Positions 1 to 12,600 of a stretch of 64,000 nucleotides of DNA are shown here, in pieces (position 1 is the first letter of the stretch; every line of letters starts with the position of its first letter). The translations under genes were made by a program, and so were the position numbers. Location: assembly GCA_964007475.1 (NCBI GenBank), contig OZ023275.1, forward strand, positions 12,255,829 to 12,319,828, in the 5' to 3' direction. Source of the stretch: Hybos culiciformis. Its lineage: Eukaryota; Arthropoda; Insecta; Diptera; Hybotidae. The notes under the pieces are model-generated. The model did no database searches. It was not told the origin of the DNA and saw only the letters and a list, made by a program, of their open reading frames with translations.

Positions 1-601
1 TTTTTTTGCTTTTACTTTTATATATGTTCATAATTCGAACATGTATATCATGTAAAATATATACGTATAATACGAATGAGTTGTTTTTTTTTTTTGTAAG
101 AAAATATAACGAGAAGAATGTCAGAACGAAAGAAAATTCATTTTAACAATTTTTCCTCATTGAAAGAAAATTCTTGTTTTTTTTTTATTTTAATTTATAT
201 AATTTTACTTGAGCACACAAACAAAACATAATAAATCAACATTTTTGACAAAACTTTGAAGTCTTTCAGTATTGAAGATTTGAAAAAAGTTCATCAAAGT
301 TGTAAAATTTTTAATTTGTATTAGATGTACACGTAAATGTACTGTAAATGTACAGATGAATATAATGTAGCTTTAAAATTGTAATTTTGTTGCTTAATTT
401 TTTGTAGATAATTTCCTATTATTAGCAAATTTTTTTTTTAATTTCAGCGAAAAAATAGAATTATGTCTATAAATAAGTACTTGCAAGTAAAAAGCTCAAT
501 AAATATCTAAAATTGGTTAAATTAAAAATTCAATAATGTCAGCTTCATATATTTATTAAGTTCAAAAAAAACGTTTACATTTAAATTATTTTTGTAATAT
601 A
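1..601. other. Region downstream of Nup88, no gene seen
   Basis: AT-rich DNA with poly-T tracts, containing the Nup88 3' UTR at its high-coordinate end. I see no coding exon, RNA gene or repeat with clear ends. Confidence 0.6.
552..557 (-). promoter_or_regulatory. Candidate Nup88 polyadenylation signal
   Basis: AATAAA on the minus strand, 45 nt past the Nup88 stop codon. In such AT-rich DNA this hexamer occurs often by chance, so its position is the only support; a cleavage site would fall around 530-540. Confidence 0.45.
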
Positions 602-665
602 TTAAACATTAATGATTGTAATAATTTTCTTAATATCTTTTATTTGGGTGTCTATTTCGGTTGTT
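602..665 (-). CDS. Nup88: Nup88 exon 11, terminal (residues 735-755)
   Basis: A 64-nt coding part of the last exon. The acceptor has a ten-T run and CAG (676-666). It encodes [20 protein letters not shown] and stops at TAA 604-602, in the style of the vertebrate ending EHIREMVKQINDIRNHVNF. The frame joins exactly. The plus-strand ORF covering 612-794 is the antisense of this exon and of exon 10. Confidence 0.85.
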
Positions 666-3600
666 CTGAAAAAAAAAACAAAGTTCAATCGTTTTATTTT
701 AATTATAAATATTCAAACTTACATTGGACCTAAAATTTCTTTGATCAAATTTTCTTGTCTTTCTGGTAATTGTACTTTCTTGTTTTCAGTTTGAGCTGTG
801 TATTTTTGGATCTAAAAGCAAAATTTATATTTAGTAATCAACTATTAGTAAATAATTTTTAAATTAGTTTACATGATATTGCTGTTTCTTCATATTTTCT
901 TTAACTTGCATCAACTGTTTTCTTAGTTTTTTTGTAGCTTCATTTATTTTCTCTACTGATTCAGAGAACTCTTTATCAGCTACTGTATTATTTGGAATAC
1001 GTATATTCGCATGTCGGATTAAATCTTGACATCTAAAAAGATATAATACATTTACATATTAAGTTGAAATTTTTTTTGTAACTTTTGCCCAAACTCGACT
1101 AGACTTTTTCTGTAATTTTGTAAATCTTACCGTTCTGACAAAAATTGTTGTTTATCAAAAATTTCTTCATATTTGTCAGCTAATCTTTCAGCATCTCTAC
1201 GAATATGCTCTTTTTCCTTTTCCAGAGCTTCAACTTCTTTCCTTTGTTGTTCTTTTATTAATTTTAATACTTTAACACGCTTTAAAATTTCAGTACGCGC
1301 TTTCTCATGCTTTTTAAAATATTGTTCTCTTAGAACTTGAATTGCTTGAGATAAAAGCTTGTAGGCTTCATCCGGTGGCATATCAGATGTTTTATCCAAT
1401 GATAGAATCGGCTGCGAAACAGTTCTCCTCAAAACGTTTTGGATGTGAGTAACAAACGATTCATTCATAATTTTTTGAATGGCTGAATTTGTAGGTGCTT
1501 TGCTAATAGTTCTTTGTTTACCACTGTTATTAAGAATGGTTGAAGTATCAGTCAATAAATTAGAATCAATTATGACATCCAAGCTGATAACTTCACCACT
1601 GCCTAGTAAAAGAACAACAGTGGATGGCATTTGTAACAAAACGAAACCAAGTACAGCGTTTGTTCTGGTCTGGTCCTCAGCTTTGGTGCAAACAATATAT
1701 TCAGCGTGTGCTGGAGCACCAAATTGAATAGATGAAAATGGATCTGAAACAAAAAATTAACATAACATAACAATTAATCAACCTTATAAAGAACACCTTT
1801 TTTCTAAGTGAAGTATGATACTGGCATTTTGCAGAAGTTTCTTTATTTTTTAAAAATTATTACTACGCTACGCCTAAAATCAAAACTTACCATTCGATTC
1901 CACAAAATGTCGAAGTTCTTTTATAAAATTGATAGTGATTACATGAAGTCCTGTATTATGATAAGCGAAATACCTTAGTTCATTAATGATATCTCTGAAA
2001 AAAAAAAAACAAAAATTATTCTGAAAGCTGTAAGAAATTAATAACATTTTCTTTTACCTTTTCAAGTAAACGGGATAGGTATGCAAATTTTGCATTTTTT
2101 GATTATCGGGTAAACCTAATTCCAGTTCAATAGTTTCTAAAACATGTAAATTCCAATCAGAGGGATAAATAATTAAGCTGCTGTCAACATCGTTAAATGA
2201 CTGAAAAACAATTTTTTTTTTAATCGTAATTAAAGATTTGTATTAGAATGACATGTTGATTTTCATTATATACCTGTTCTGCTTCGTCATTTTCTAACAT
2301 CATAGCATGATGTAATTTACCAGTACTTTCGGCTATTACAACGACTGGCGGAAGTGATGGAATGACCAAAATTGAACAAGAATCTACACCGTAGTTATCA
2401 TCGACCTGTGGTCTAATAGTTAAGGGCCCTTGAAGTTTTGGCCTTAAAAATAAATATATGTAAATTATTAATAAATGTAATTATCATTCTCTTCATTTTC
2501 TTAGTTCAAATTTTAATACTTAAAATTCAATTTACTTTTCAGTGTCGATACCAGCACTCAGAACATAGATATTTCCATTGCCTCGCAAAATAATAATTGG
2601 CCATTCCACTCTTTCGTTTTCACGTTTTTGTTGTACGGAAATATTTTTAACAGAAGTATTGTCGATTCCACCCAATCCTACATATTGCTTATTTGCTCCG
2701 AAGCTCTGATTTGGTGATTTATTTGATTGTGAAAATTTCTCCAATTCATCTTGATTTCCAATCACTCTTGGTGGTGCAATATCAAAATCAACTGCAATTT
2801 CTCCCAAACTAAGCATCGATGGTAATCCAAAAGAAATTCTTTTCTTTTCCTTTTTAGAATAGTCAGGTGATTTTTGTGGTGGCGGTGGTGCTGATGGTAC
2901 TGGACCGATTCGCCAAACATGTCGCAGTGTTGTTTCACTATACAATCTAATCATTAAATAAAATATTAATTACTTTTATTATATATCCATTTTTTATTTA
3001 ATAAGTAGAACTTTATTCACATAACAATAACTCATTACTAAAACAAAATAAATTTAACATGAGATATAAAAATTTAAGTTGAGAAAAATTGAGGTTTTAT
3101 GTGTATGTTTAATATGGAAGAGATGTTGATTTTTTGTTGTACATTGGAAATAAGTTTAATTCTTCAATTTAAAAAATCGTTAATCTTATAATATTTTAAT
3201 ATCTATCTTACCTTAAAGTATTATCAGATAATAATGTTAAAATATGTGATCCAGTCGGCGATCCAGGATGCCAACGAATTTGTAACAGTTCTAAATGTGA
3301 ATTATTAATAAAAAAATGTTCATCAAGGTTATGGGATCTGGAAAATAAAAAAAAAGATAATATTTAACAAATTCAATTTGGTCTGATTAAATAAATATTT
3401 TTATTCTAAACTTCGTCTTAATAATACCCTTTTTCTTTCTTTAATAATATAAACAAAATAATCGCACCACATGGCCAATTTTATAAAATTCTAAATTATC
3501 ATCGATATCATGTTCTTTTTTTTGTTGTTTTTGTTGTCGTCAAACCCAACATAATTAACGAAAATTAAAAGTAATCCAAAAAAATATATCTAAATTTGTT

Positions 3601-6600
3601 GTTTTTTTTTTTTAGAAAACTTGAACATTCTGAGGGACATTTTTGTGCTTTTTAATAACCTTTATATTTCTGATGTTCACAGAAAAATAATTATTATCAT
3701 TATTAACTCTTGGGGATAGGTTAATGGTTCGTTGGTTTAAATTTTTGGCATAGTAGTATTATGTTGTATATTATACATATGTATATTATGTTCATTTTTT
3801 AAGACAGAACCGCCAATATTATATTAAAATTCAAAATTACCTATCATTGTTGTATAACCCTTTTTAAAATATTAATACATAATTCCTTTTCGGTTATTTT
3901 ATTTTTTCAAACAAAAAACAGATATAACATTTTTTTGAAGGGGTTAGAAGAGTTGCTAAAAAAAGGATACATTGACAGTTAATATCCTTTTTTTTTTTGA
4001 TGATTTTACACTTCAAGAATTATATTTATTGAATTTATTTTTTTGTATAGGTTCGATAGTACAAAGTGCCGAAAATCTTTTTGTAACAATTTTGAAAGTT
4101 TGGAATTGAAAATCCTATTTGAAAATCTTTAATGAAAATAGAGATATTTTCTTACAGATAGGAATCTTTAAGTTTGTACTTTTAATATAAAGAAGATACT
4201 GAGAACGAACGCTCTTGAAGTAGAATAAATTTTACAGAGTTTTTATTTTTGTATACTATCAAAAGTTTAGAAAAGAACAAAAATGTGATTGAAACTTATT
4301 CAATGGTTTAAGAAAAGATTATAAAAAAAATCTGATTAAAGTTTTTGCTATATGAAACTACACAAAAGAGTTCTATTAAATCAAGATTAGAATGTTATCC
4401 AATACAGAATATACACCATTAACAAATATTTTAATACTTTATGCAAACACACACGGTTCACTATTTTAATATCACAAGAAAATTTGTTGTAAAAATAAAT
4501 TTCACTATTTTCATATATAGTACTAACAATTAATCCTTAAATTTATCCTTGATTTAATAATTTTTGATTAAAAGTACCAAAAACTTTTATTAAAATAAAT
4601 TTTAATATTATTAAAAATATATAGATTTTAGTGTATAAATATTAAAACTGTATATTTGCGTATTCCAAAAAAAATTTAATATTAAAATTATTTTTTATGC
4701 CAGATCTCTTGGTGTGTAGTTATTACTTTTGAACTAAAAAGTCATGGTGATGAGTTTTAATGCAAATATTACAGATTAATATTATTATATTTTTTTTTAT
4801 ATTATATTATATCTAAATTTTGTATACGTATATATTCAAAATTAGAATTTATAATATTAAAATAAAAAGAGGTTGCAAATAAAAAGGTAGTGAGTCTTGA
4901 ATTTAATAAATATTTGAAGAAATTCTAACTAAACGTAATCCTTAAATTCATTCTTAAAAGTATCCTAATTCAAATCCTGTAAACAGTGATACAATTTATT
5001 CAATGAGACAATAAACTTAAGTGCAATGGGAGTTCCAAAAACCATCCGGTCGCATCCACCTATTCCATGAACATTTGGATACATGTATATGAAAAAAAAA
5101 TTTTTCTATTTCAGTCAGTAATCTAAACCTGGCTGCCACTAAATAACATCTGCTTAATGTGACTTAAAAAGAATTCCCATAATGCTTAACTGATTTATGT
5201 ACTTAAATTTTTCATTTACATATAATGACGTCAATAAAGAAAATTTTCATATTTTGAATTAAAAAACAGATAATACAACCTTATACCACTCAATTCAATA
5301 AAAACGAAGAAATATTTTTAAAGGTTTCGAAAGGGTTGTTGTAATGAGCGATTTTTTTCGTGTATCATTGATGAAGGATAAAAATTATGCCAGAACACTA
5401 CAATATTAAAATTTATAATAATAATATTAATGATAACGAAAAATTTATATGCAAATATAAAGAATTTGTGTTTTTTTTTTATATTTTTGATATTTTTGGT
5501 TATATATCCTTTTTTTATGACTGATTATAAAAAAATATATAAATGTATATGTATTTATATACTTTTTTACTTATAATAATTTAAAAATATATTATTAAAA
5601 ATATATTTTTAAATTATATATCTCCTTATAAATTTTGGATAAAAAAAAATTTTTGCTGCTATATACGAAAAATCGTTTTAACTTTGTTTGAATTTATAAT
5701 TTTTTAATGATTATCAAGCAGTAGCAGGAAAAACAAAAAAACTCAAACGAAAGAGTTAAAAAATTGAAAGCTGATTAGAAAAAAAAAAAAAGAAGATATA
5801 TGGAAAAAGGATATAAACATTAAAAAAAAAAAAAAGATGGATGGCGTCATATAATTCATGACAGACATAAAAAAGTAAATGAATCAAATATACTGTTTTT
5901 TATGAATGAAATTAATATTTAAATTTATAAAAATATTTTATGGCCATAACAACTGCGGGGAATTATTATTTTCATTACTTCGAAATATTGACAAATAAAT
6001 TGTTAAATTTCTTCTTTTTATTTTTTTGTTCACATAATATTTCAAAAGACTGTCAGATTTAAAACTGAACATCTCAATAATTCTGATGGACCTTATTTTA
6101 CTTTCACACTACAATAAATAATTTACATTTAAATAACGATTAACATAATGTCGTATAGAATTTATTTGCATACGACGTAACAAAGGATATACAATAAGGA
6201 TACAGAAGTAACAATCTTCAAAGACCAATGTTTTATCGATTTATCACCGCCTCGTTTCAAATATAATTTAGTAAAAAAATTATTTATTATACATTATTGA
6301 TATTTCATATTTGGTTTAAGATTTTTTTTAACATTTCAGTTCAAATATAGAGGTTTCATTGGAAATAGTACTGTATATATACAAATCACTTATATTAGCC
6401 ATATTTTTTTGTCGGTATATTTTCATCTCATTTCATATTCACACGACAGATTAATGGGTTCAAACATTTTAATTTCATTTTTTTTTTCACCCTTTAGGTT
6501 TTTTATTATGTTTTTTTTTTTTTTTAAATATAAATTTCTTGTTTTTCTTTTTTAGAATTTTAAAATCAAAAGTGGTTAGTAATTCTTCGTTTTTTTTTTT

Positions 6601-9600
6601 TTTTTTTTTTTAATTTTTGAACAAAATGAAAAAGAAAATCTCATAATTTTTAATTAGGAACTTTGAACAGGATAGAAAAATAATTCCATAAATAATAATA
6701 AAATAAATTTAAGGAATATTATTAAAAAGACATTTTTAGCTTTTAGAACGTGAGCTTATAGTTTTGACAAGAAGATGAGAAGCAGACTTAAAAGTATTAA
6801 AATCAGAATTCAATAAAAAAAAAAAGAATTAAGTTAGTAGTTATTTTGATTGAATGCTAACTGGCCAAAAAATTCGTTATTTTTTTGATAACAAAAAATA
6901 TTCATTAAGGCTGCAGACTTAAAGCCGGACTAAGATTATGACGAAGATTATGATGTGGCCTGAAGTTAAATATAACATGAATTTCAATATAAAATTATTA
7001 CAATTTGAACTTTATTATGTGAATCCAAGTTTAATTTTTATTTTCTTAAAAATAGTGGTAAGATTTTTGAGTGCTTATTTAATCAGCTTGAAACTTATCC
7101 AAGGCACGAGATATTATTGTATTTGAAACTTGTAATACTAGAAACAAAACAAAATATTAAAATTGGATTAAAAATGGCTAAAGTGCCGTTTGAGTATCTC
7201 TTCCTTTTACTTTGGTCCCATTTTAAAGGTTTCATCAGCTCAATGTCTATCTAAGTATAAGTATATATATATAAAAAAAGAAGCAACAGAATCCTGTACT
7301 TTAACATTAAAAAGCATTTTCGCAAAGATTCCATTAAAAACTTTTTTTTTTTTTTAGTATTCTCCTAATGAAAAATTTTATCTGAAAAAAAAAAGTGTTA
7401 TTTGAAAATAAGGACGACAAAATCTTTTTCACCTCTTTAACAAAGTTTTTTTTTTCTGTAAATATTTTTATAATAAATTTCAACTATAATTAACTTTACT
7501 TTTGGCAGGTTACATTGAATTAGCATTTTGCACTTGATTTCTTTTTTATTATATTCTTTTAACTCTTTTCTAAATATTCTGAAAAAATATATTATTATTA
7601 TTATTATTATTATACAAAGAAAAAAAACAAGCATAATATCCCTTAAGTTCGTGACAAATTTCTTATTTTTTTTTTTTTAAATAAAATTCTTGGTTTAGTA
7701 AACTTTTGAAATTGGTTTCTATTATTAATTCTTGACAGTTAAACTTTTCTACATAGTAACTAAGACATTACTGACCAAAACGATATTGTACATTGAAAAA
7801 AGAAAATTTATAAATAATTCTTCTTACTTTCAGAACTCGCAAAGTTTTGCAAAGTTTTGTTTTCATCTCGTAAGTAAATCGGGCTTAAACTATAACTTCA
7901 GGAATTTACTTGCCATTATATAAATGAAGCAAATTGAAATTCGAAATTTTGAATTTTCATTGATTTTCTTTTAAATAGGTGTGTGTAATTTGAATATGAT
8001 TTTAATTAATGCTTTCAACATTCAAAAAAAATTAATGGAAATGTTTTTGAAATAACAATTTTTTCGTTCGACATGAAAAAAAACTGAAAATCTTTGACAG
8101 TTCATCAGATAAGACGACAGTTAGGTTAGGTTAGATTAGGTTGTAGCGGCTCTGATTCCCTCGCACTTAGGCCTGTTGTTAAGACGACACTTAGTGGGAA
8201 CTTCTGTTATTATTTTGAAAACTGCAAAACAAAAAGAATACATCTGACATCTACTTTCCTTATTATATTTAAGAAAGAAGAAAATAATAATGAATTTTTA
8301 TTATTTAAAAATATTTTCATATATAAAAAAAAAACAAAGACTAAATAGATTTGGGAATTTTTGTGATAGCATTAAAAAAAAAAAGATACACTTTATTTTT
8401 CCAAAAACAAAAAAAATTAATTCTCTTATCTCTAATTTTTTTTTTCTTTAAATCAAAAAGAAAATAAAGCAAAAAAATTAATGAAAATAAAAGAAAATAT
8501 TTGAAATTAGAATCAAATTTAATTGGAAAAAAAAGAAGTAATATTTCCCAAAATTCATGATAGTTCTCATTCTTAACAATAATATCAAAATAAGAAATGT
8601 CCTTTATTAAATTTAGTTCGTATTTATGGAATAGAGGCGGTTTTACGGAACATTTCAAGCAAACAAATTGGAATTTGTGACTAAAAATTATATTTCGAAT
8701 AATAAATATTCCAATCTCATACTCCACTTCACTTGGTCCTACTTTTATTTCAGATTACTTATAAAATCTTACTTCAAAAATAATAAAAAAAACTGATAAA
8801 ATAAAAACTCCGCATTTCAAGCTATTCGAACAAATATTAGTGTAATTGAGAGCTCACTACAGCTCACTACACAAAAAAAAAACAAATCAAATGTCAAAAT
8901 ATAAATTTGTTAAGCTCAAGATCTAAATGTTAATGTTAAACATGTTGGTAATATTAGTTTTCAAATGCCAAATATGTGAAACAAGGGCAATACATTATAA
9001 TATTTGTACTTATTTATTATTATTCTATATTTAAAATAAAGAATCATGTTATCTAAATGTAATCAAGAAGAATAAAGAATTTTAAAGTTCATAATAAATC
9101 ATAATACTAAAATTAAAACGAGTCGAATCCTACTTATAACCAAATACAAAATACATCATAAATTTAATATAATTAAGCAACTATTAAGTATGTTTAAGCG
9201 ACTTATTCCGCTTTATAAAGAGTAGGTATTAATTTTAAATGATTTTCTCCTAACTATCCCACTTCTGTTCCTTAACACCAAATCATCCTTAACACCAAAT
9301 CATACTTCCTTAACACCAAATCACTTCTTCAAGTATAAAAGATATCCCACTTAGTGTTTTGCTAGCTATTATAAAAAATAGTTTATACATCATAGAGTAA
9401 ACTGCGCACAAGCTGTTATATTTTTGATGTAATAATAAAAAACATCATTATCTTAAATGTCGAATATTGAGAACATTGACTTATTAAATATCAAGTATAA
9501 TTTTTTTTTCCAATCTTCTGTTTAATTCGTAGATTTTTGTAGCCATATTTACCACACTAAAATATTTGAATATGCGACAAAAAAAAAAATCTTTATATTT

Positions 9601-12600
9601 ATAACTTTCCATCCATTGAATTATAAATGAAAAATGTATATTTTTCTTTTTGTCTCATTAAAGAAAATGTTCGTATAATTTTTTATTCTTTGTTTAATCT
9701 AAAAAAAAAAAATATTTATAAAAAAAATTAATTAGATCAATATATTTTACTTTTAATTAGAGTCTTTAACTTGAAGAGTAAAAAAAAAAAATTAATTTAA
9801 CAATAATAAAATTCTAAAATTTGTTTACCAACTTTATAAACGGTAAATTTACCTATTTTACGCGCCTTATTTAATTTACCAACCAAAAAAAAAAATAAAA
9901 ATAAAAAATAAACATTTTTAATAGTAGTAGGAAAGTCCTTTAGCCCTTTTTTTTCTTCAAAAGAAAATATATATATATTAATTTTTATCAGTCATGGCTA
10001 TAAAAATTCTATTAAGATTTAGAAGCATTATTACCAAAAAAAAAAACAAAGTCTTCAAAACGGAGATACCACACGTGCTCCCATCACTTTCTTTTTTTTT
10101 TTTGCCAAGGGAAATGCAAATAAAATGAAAGGATTATTATCCTTTTTTTTTAATTTTTTCTAATTTTGACTGTTTTTGTTTGTCCTTTTAACGGTTCAAA
10201 TGCAATAAAAAATTAACTTCCTTGCGTTTTTAATATTTTTTTTTTTCGTGACAAAAATTTGAAATTGACAGTATTGTGAGTGAGGAAAATTTTGAATATT
10301 GATAATCAAAAGAATTAAATTTTGAAATTCACAGATCTTCAAGTTTATAAGTGTATAAATTGTGATTTTTCTTTTCAATTTTCTATCTTCGAAAATACAT
10401 CAGTTGAGCTTAAACTAGAAAAAATTACATATTGGCCTTTACAAAATAAATTAAGTTTAATGCTTATTATTTGTCGGTATTGTCTTAAGTTGGTAAAAAT
10501 CATATTCCCATAATTCCAAAAACTATTGATGTTTGTTGCAATACCATTTTATGGCCTATCTGCCATCTCCACAAATCCCGAAATGCTAACAATTCTTAAA
10601 AGAGCGAAAATTTGATCTCAACGAAGTAAGAATAGTTCAATTGGAAACTTTAAACACCTAAATGTGACTTAAAATTATACTCAACCGAATCCATCACACT
10701 CTGGATCCTATAATAATCGACTGGATAACACTATAATTTAATTGACAGCTTGATGGTGATCAAAATATCCGTTTTATCCGTCGAAATTTTAATATAATAA
10801 CAATAATAAATCAGTTTACTCAAACTTACTAAAAATATATTTTTAGAGTTACTTTTTTTTTAACGCGAAAACGAAAGAAAAAAAAAATGTTGAGTACTTT
10901 TATAAATCGTTATGTTTTTTTAAGGATTATTATGGTTAACTAACGTAATAACAGAAAAATATAATTTTTATAAGATTAAAATCTAAAAATAAAAAGTATA
11001 TACTTAATTTTTTTTTATATAAATATTAAATAAATTTATACCTATATAATTTAACCGATCAAATTAACCATAGCTTTTATTCGCGGTACAGTAGCAAAAA
11101 TTGGGGATGAAATATTGAAATTATATAGCGAATTATTTTTTTTTTGTCATTTCTTTTTTCTTTCTTTAGCAATTTTTAGTTTAATATAATAATCGTAGTA
11201 ATGCAAGGCTATTGTTGCTATTAATTCTAATTTCGATTTTGTTATAAAAATTTCCCCATTTTTTTAAAAGAGATATTATAGAATTAATTCCGTATAAAAT
11301 TTTAATTAAAGTCAGAATAGAAAATTGCATTCTTAAACTGAAAATATGGAGAATTGAAGTATTTAAACACTATTAACTATTGCCTCGAAAACTAACTACT
11401 TATTCAATTATAAGTTTTTAATTTTGAATTTCATTGAAACTTTCGAAGAATTCAAATTCAAAACTTTTAAAATTTTCAAGAATTGAAATGCTTACAAACC
11501 TTTTTTTTGAATACCTAATTAAGTTAAAACTATGTAAATAAGAAACAAATGATTACTTTTGATAGATTATATTTGTTTTCTAAAGCTGTTCTTGTAATTG
11601 TAATTTACATTTAAAGAAATTTTTTAGAGTCATCGGAAATTTTTCTCATGAAAAGTTATTAAAAAAGTTGATAGGTAAAATACCAAAAAATTGAGATCAA
11701 AATTTCAAACAGAATATTTACATAATGTACAAATTCATCATCATGATCAATGACAGAAGATAATTTTTAAGATAGATTCATAAATTAAAGGCCAGGAAAG
11801 TATACAGCAGTCATAGTGAAAAAGGCATTGCTAACCAAAATAAAAAAACTGAAATAATGATGCCATTTAATAGTTAACAGCAGTAGTAAAATAATACTTT
11901 TCTCTGGAACATTCAGTTTAAAACTGTTTTTGGAATTCACTTATATACTGCCTTTTACACTATGACTGCATAGTATAATCGTATCTAAGAGTTGATTCAT
12001 ATATTGAATTAAAAATTGTCAAAAATTTATAATTTACCAAAATTTGACATAAAAATAGTTACTTACAAAAAATTCCATGTAATATTAAACAGAAAAAAAA
12101 ATGTATTTTGTCAAAAAGATAATTTTTTAACAAAATTAGAAGAATCCTTAGGATTTTTGTTACTCAAAAGAACAACATTTTGTTTACCAAAAAAAAAAAA
12201 AAAAAAGGATTTTTGTAACCACATTTTTCATTGTATGTTTTTTTTTGTATTTTGTATTTTGAAAAATTGTCAAGAGGTTAGTTTTTTTTTTTTGCGCGTA
12301 GATTAGTGTAAAAAAAAATTATTTCAAATCCTTTTGAGGATTTTTTTTTTTCGGTCTTCAAAAGTATTTTCATTAATAGAAAGCATATTTTATGCATATT
12401 ATATAAATTGAAAGAATTTTTGCTTTCCAGAATAAAAATCTGGATTAAGAAACATATTACATTGAAAGAAAAAAAAAAATGCATTTTCCTTTCTTGCACA
12501 AAAAAGCTAAAATTTTTTAAGCATTCATTATTCAGTTATGTGGTTAAAAAATACTTAAAAAAAAATAGAAAAATTTTATATTTTTTATTCTTTAAATACA

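Noticed and set aside
612..794. 60-codon plus-strand ORF
   Set aside because: Overlaps Nup88 exons 10 and 11 in antisense and consists of Ile/Phe/Lys-rich low-complexity sequence.
1479..1727. 82-codon plus-strand ORF
   Set aside because: Antisense to Nup88 exon 8, which has strong homology and correct splice sites.
8121..8142. Interstitial telomere (TTAGG) array
   Set aside because: Only about four imperfect units, joined to a non-telomeric body and flanked by a direct repeat, so an interspersed element is the better reading.
8341..8727. 128-codon minus-strand ORF in Nup88 intron 2
   Set aside because: Starts at GTG, is dominated by Phe/Lys/Ile encoded by poly-A and poly-T tracts, and shows no domain or splice context.
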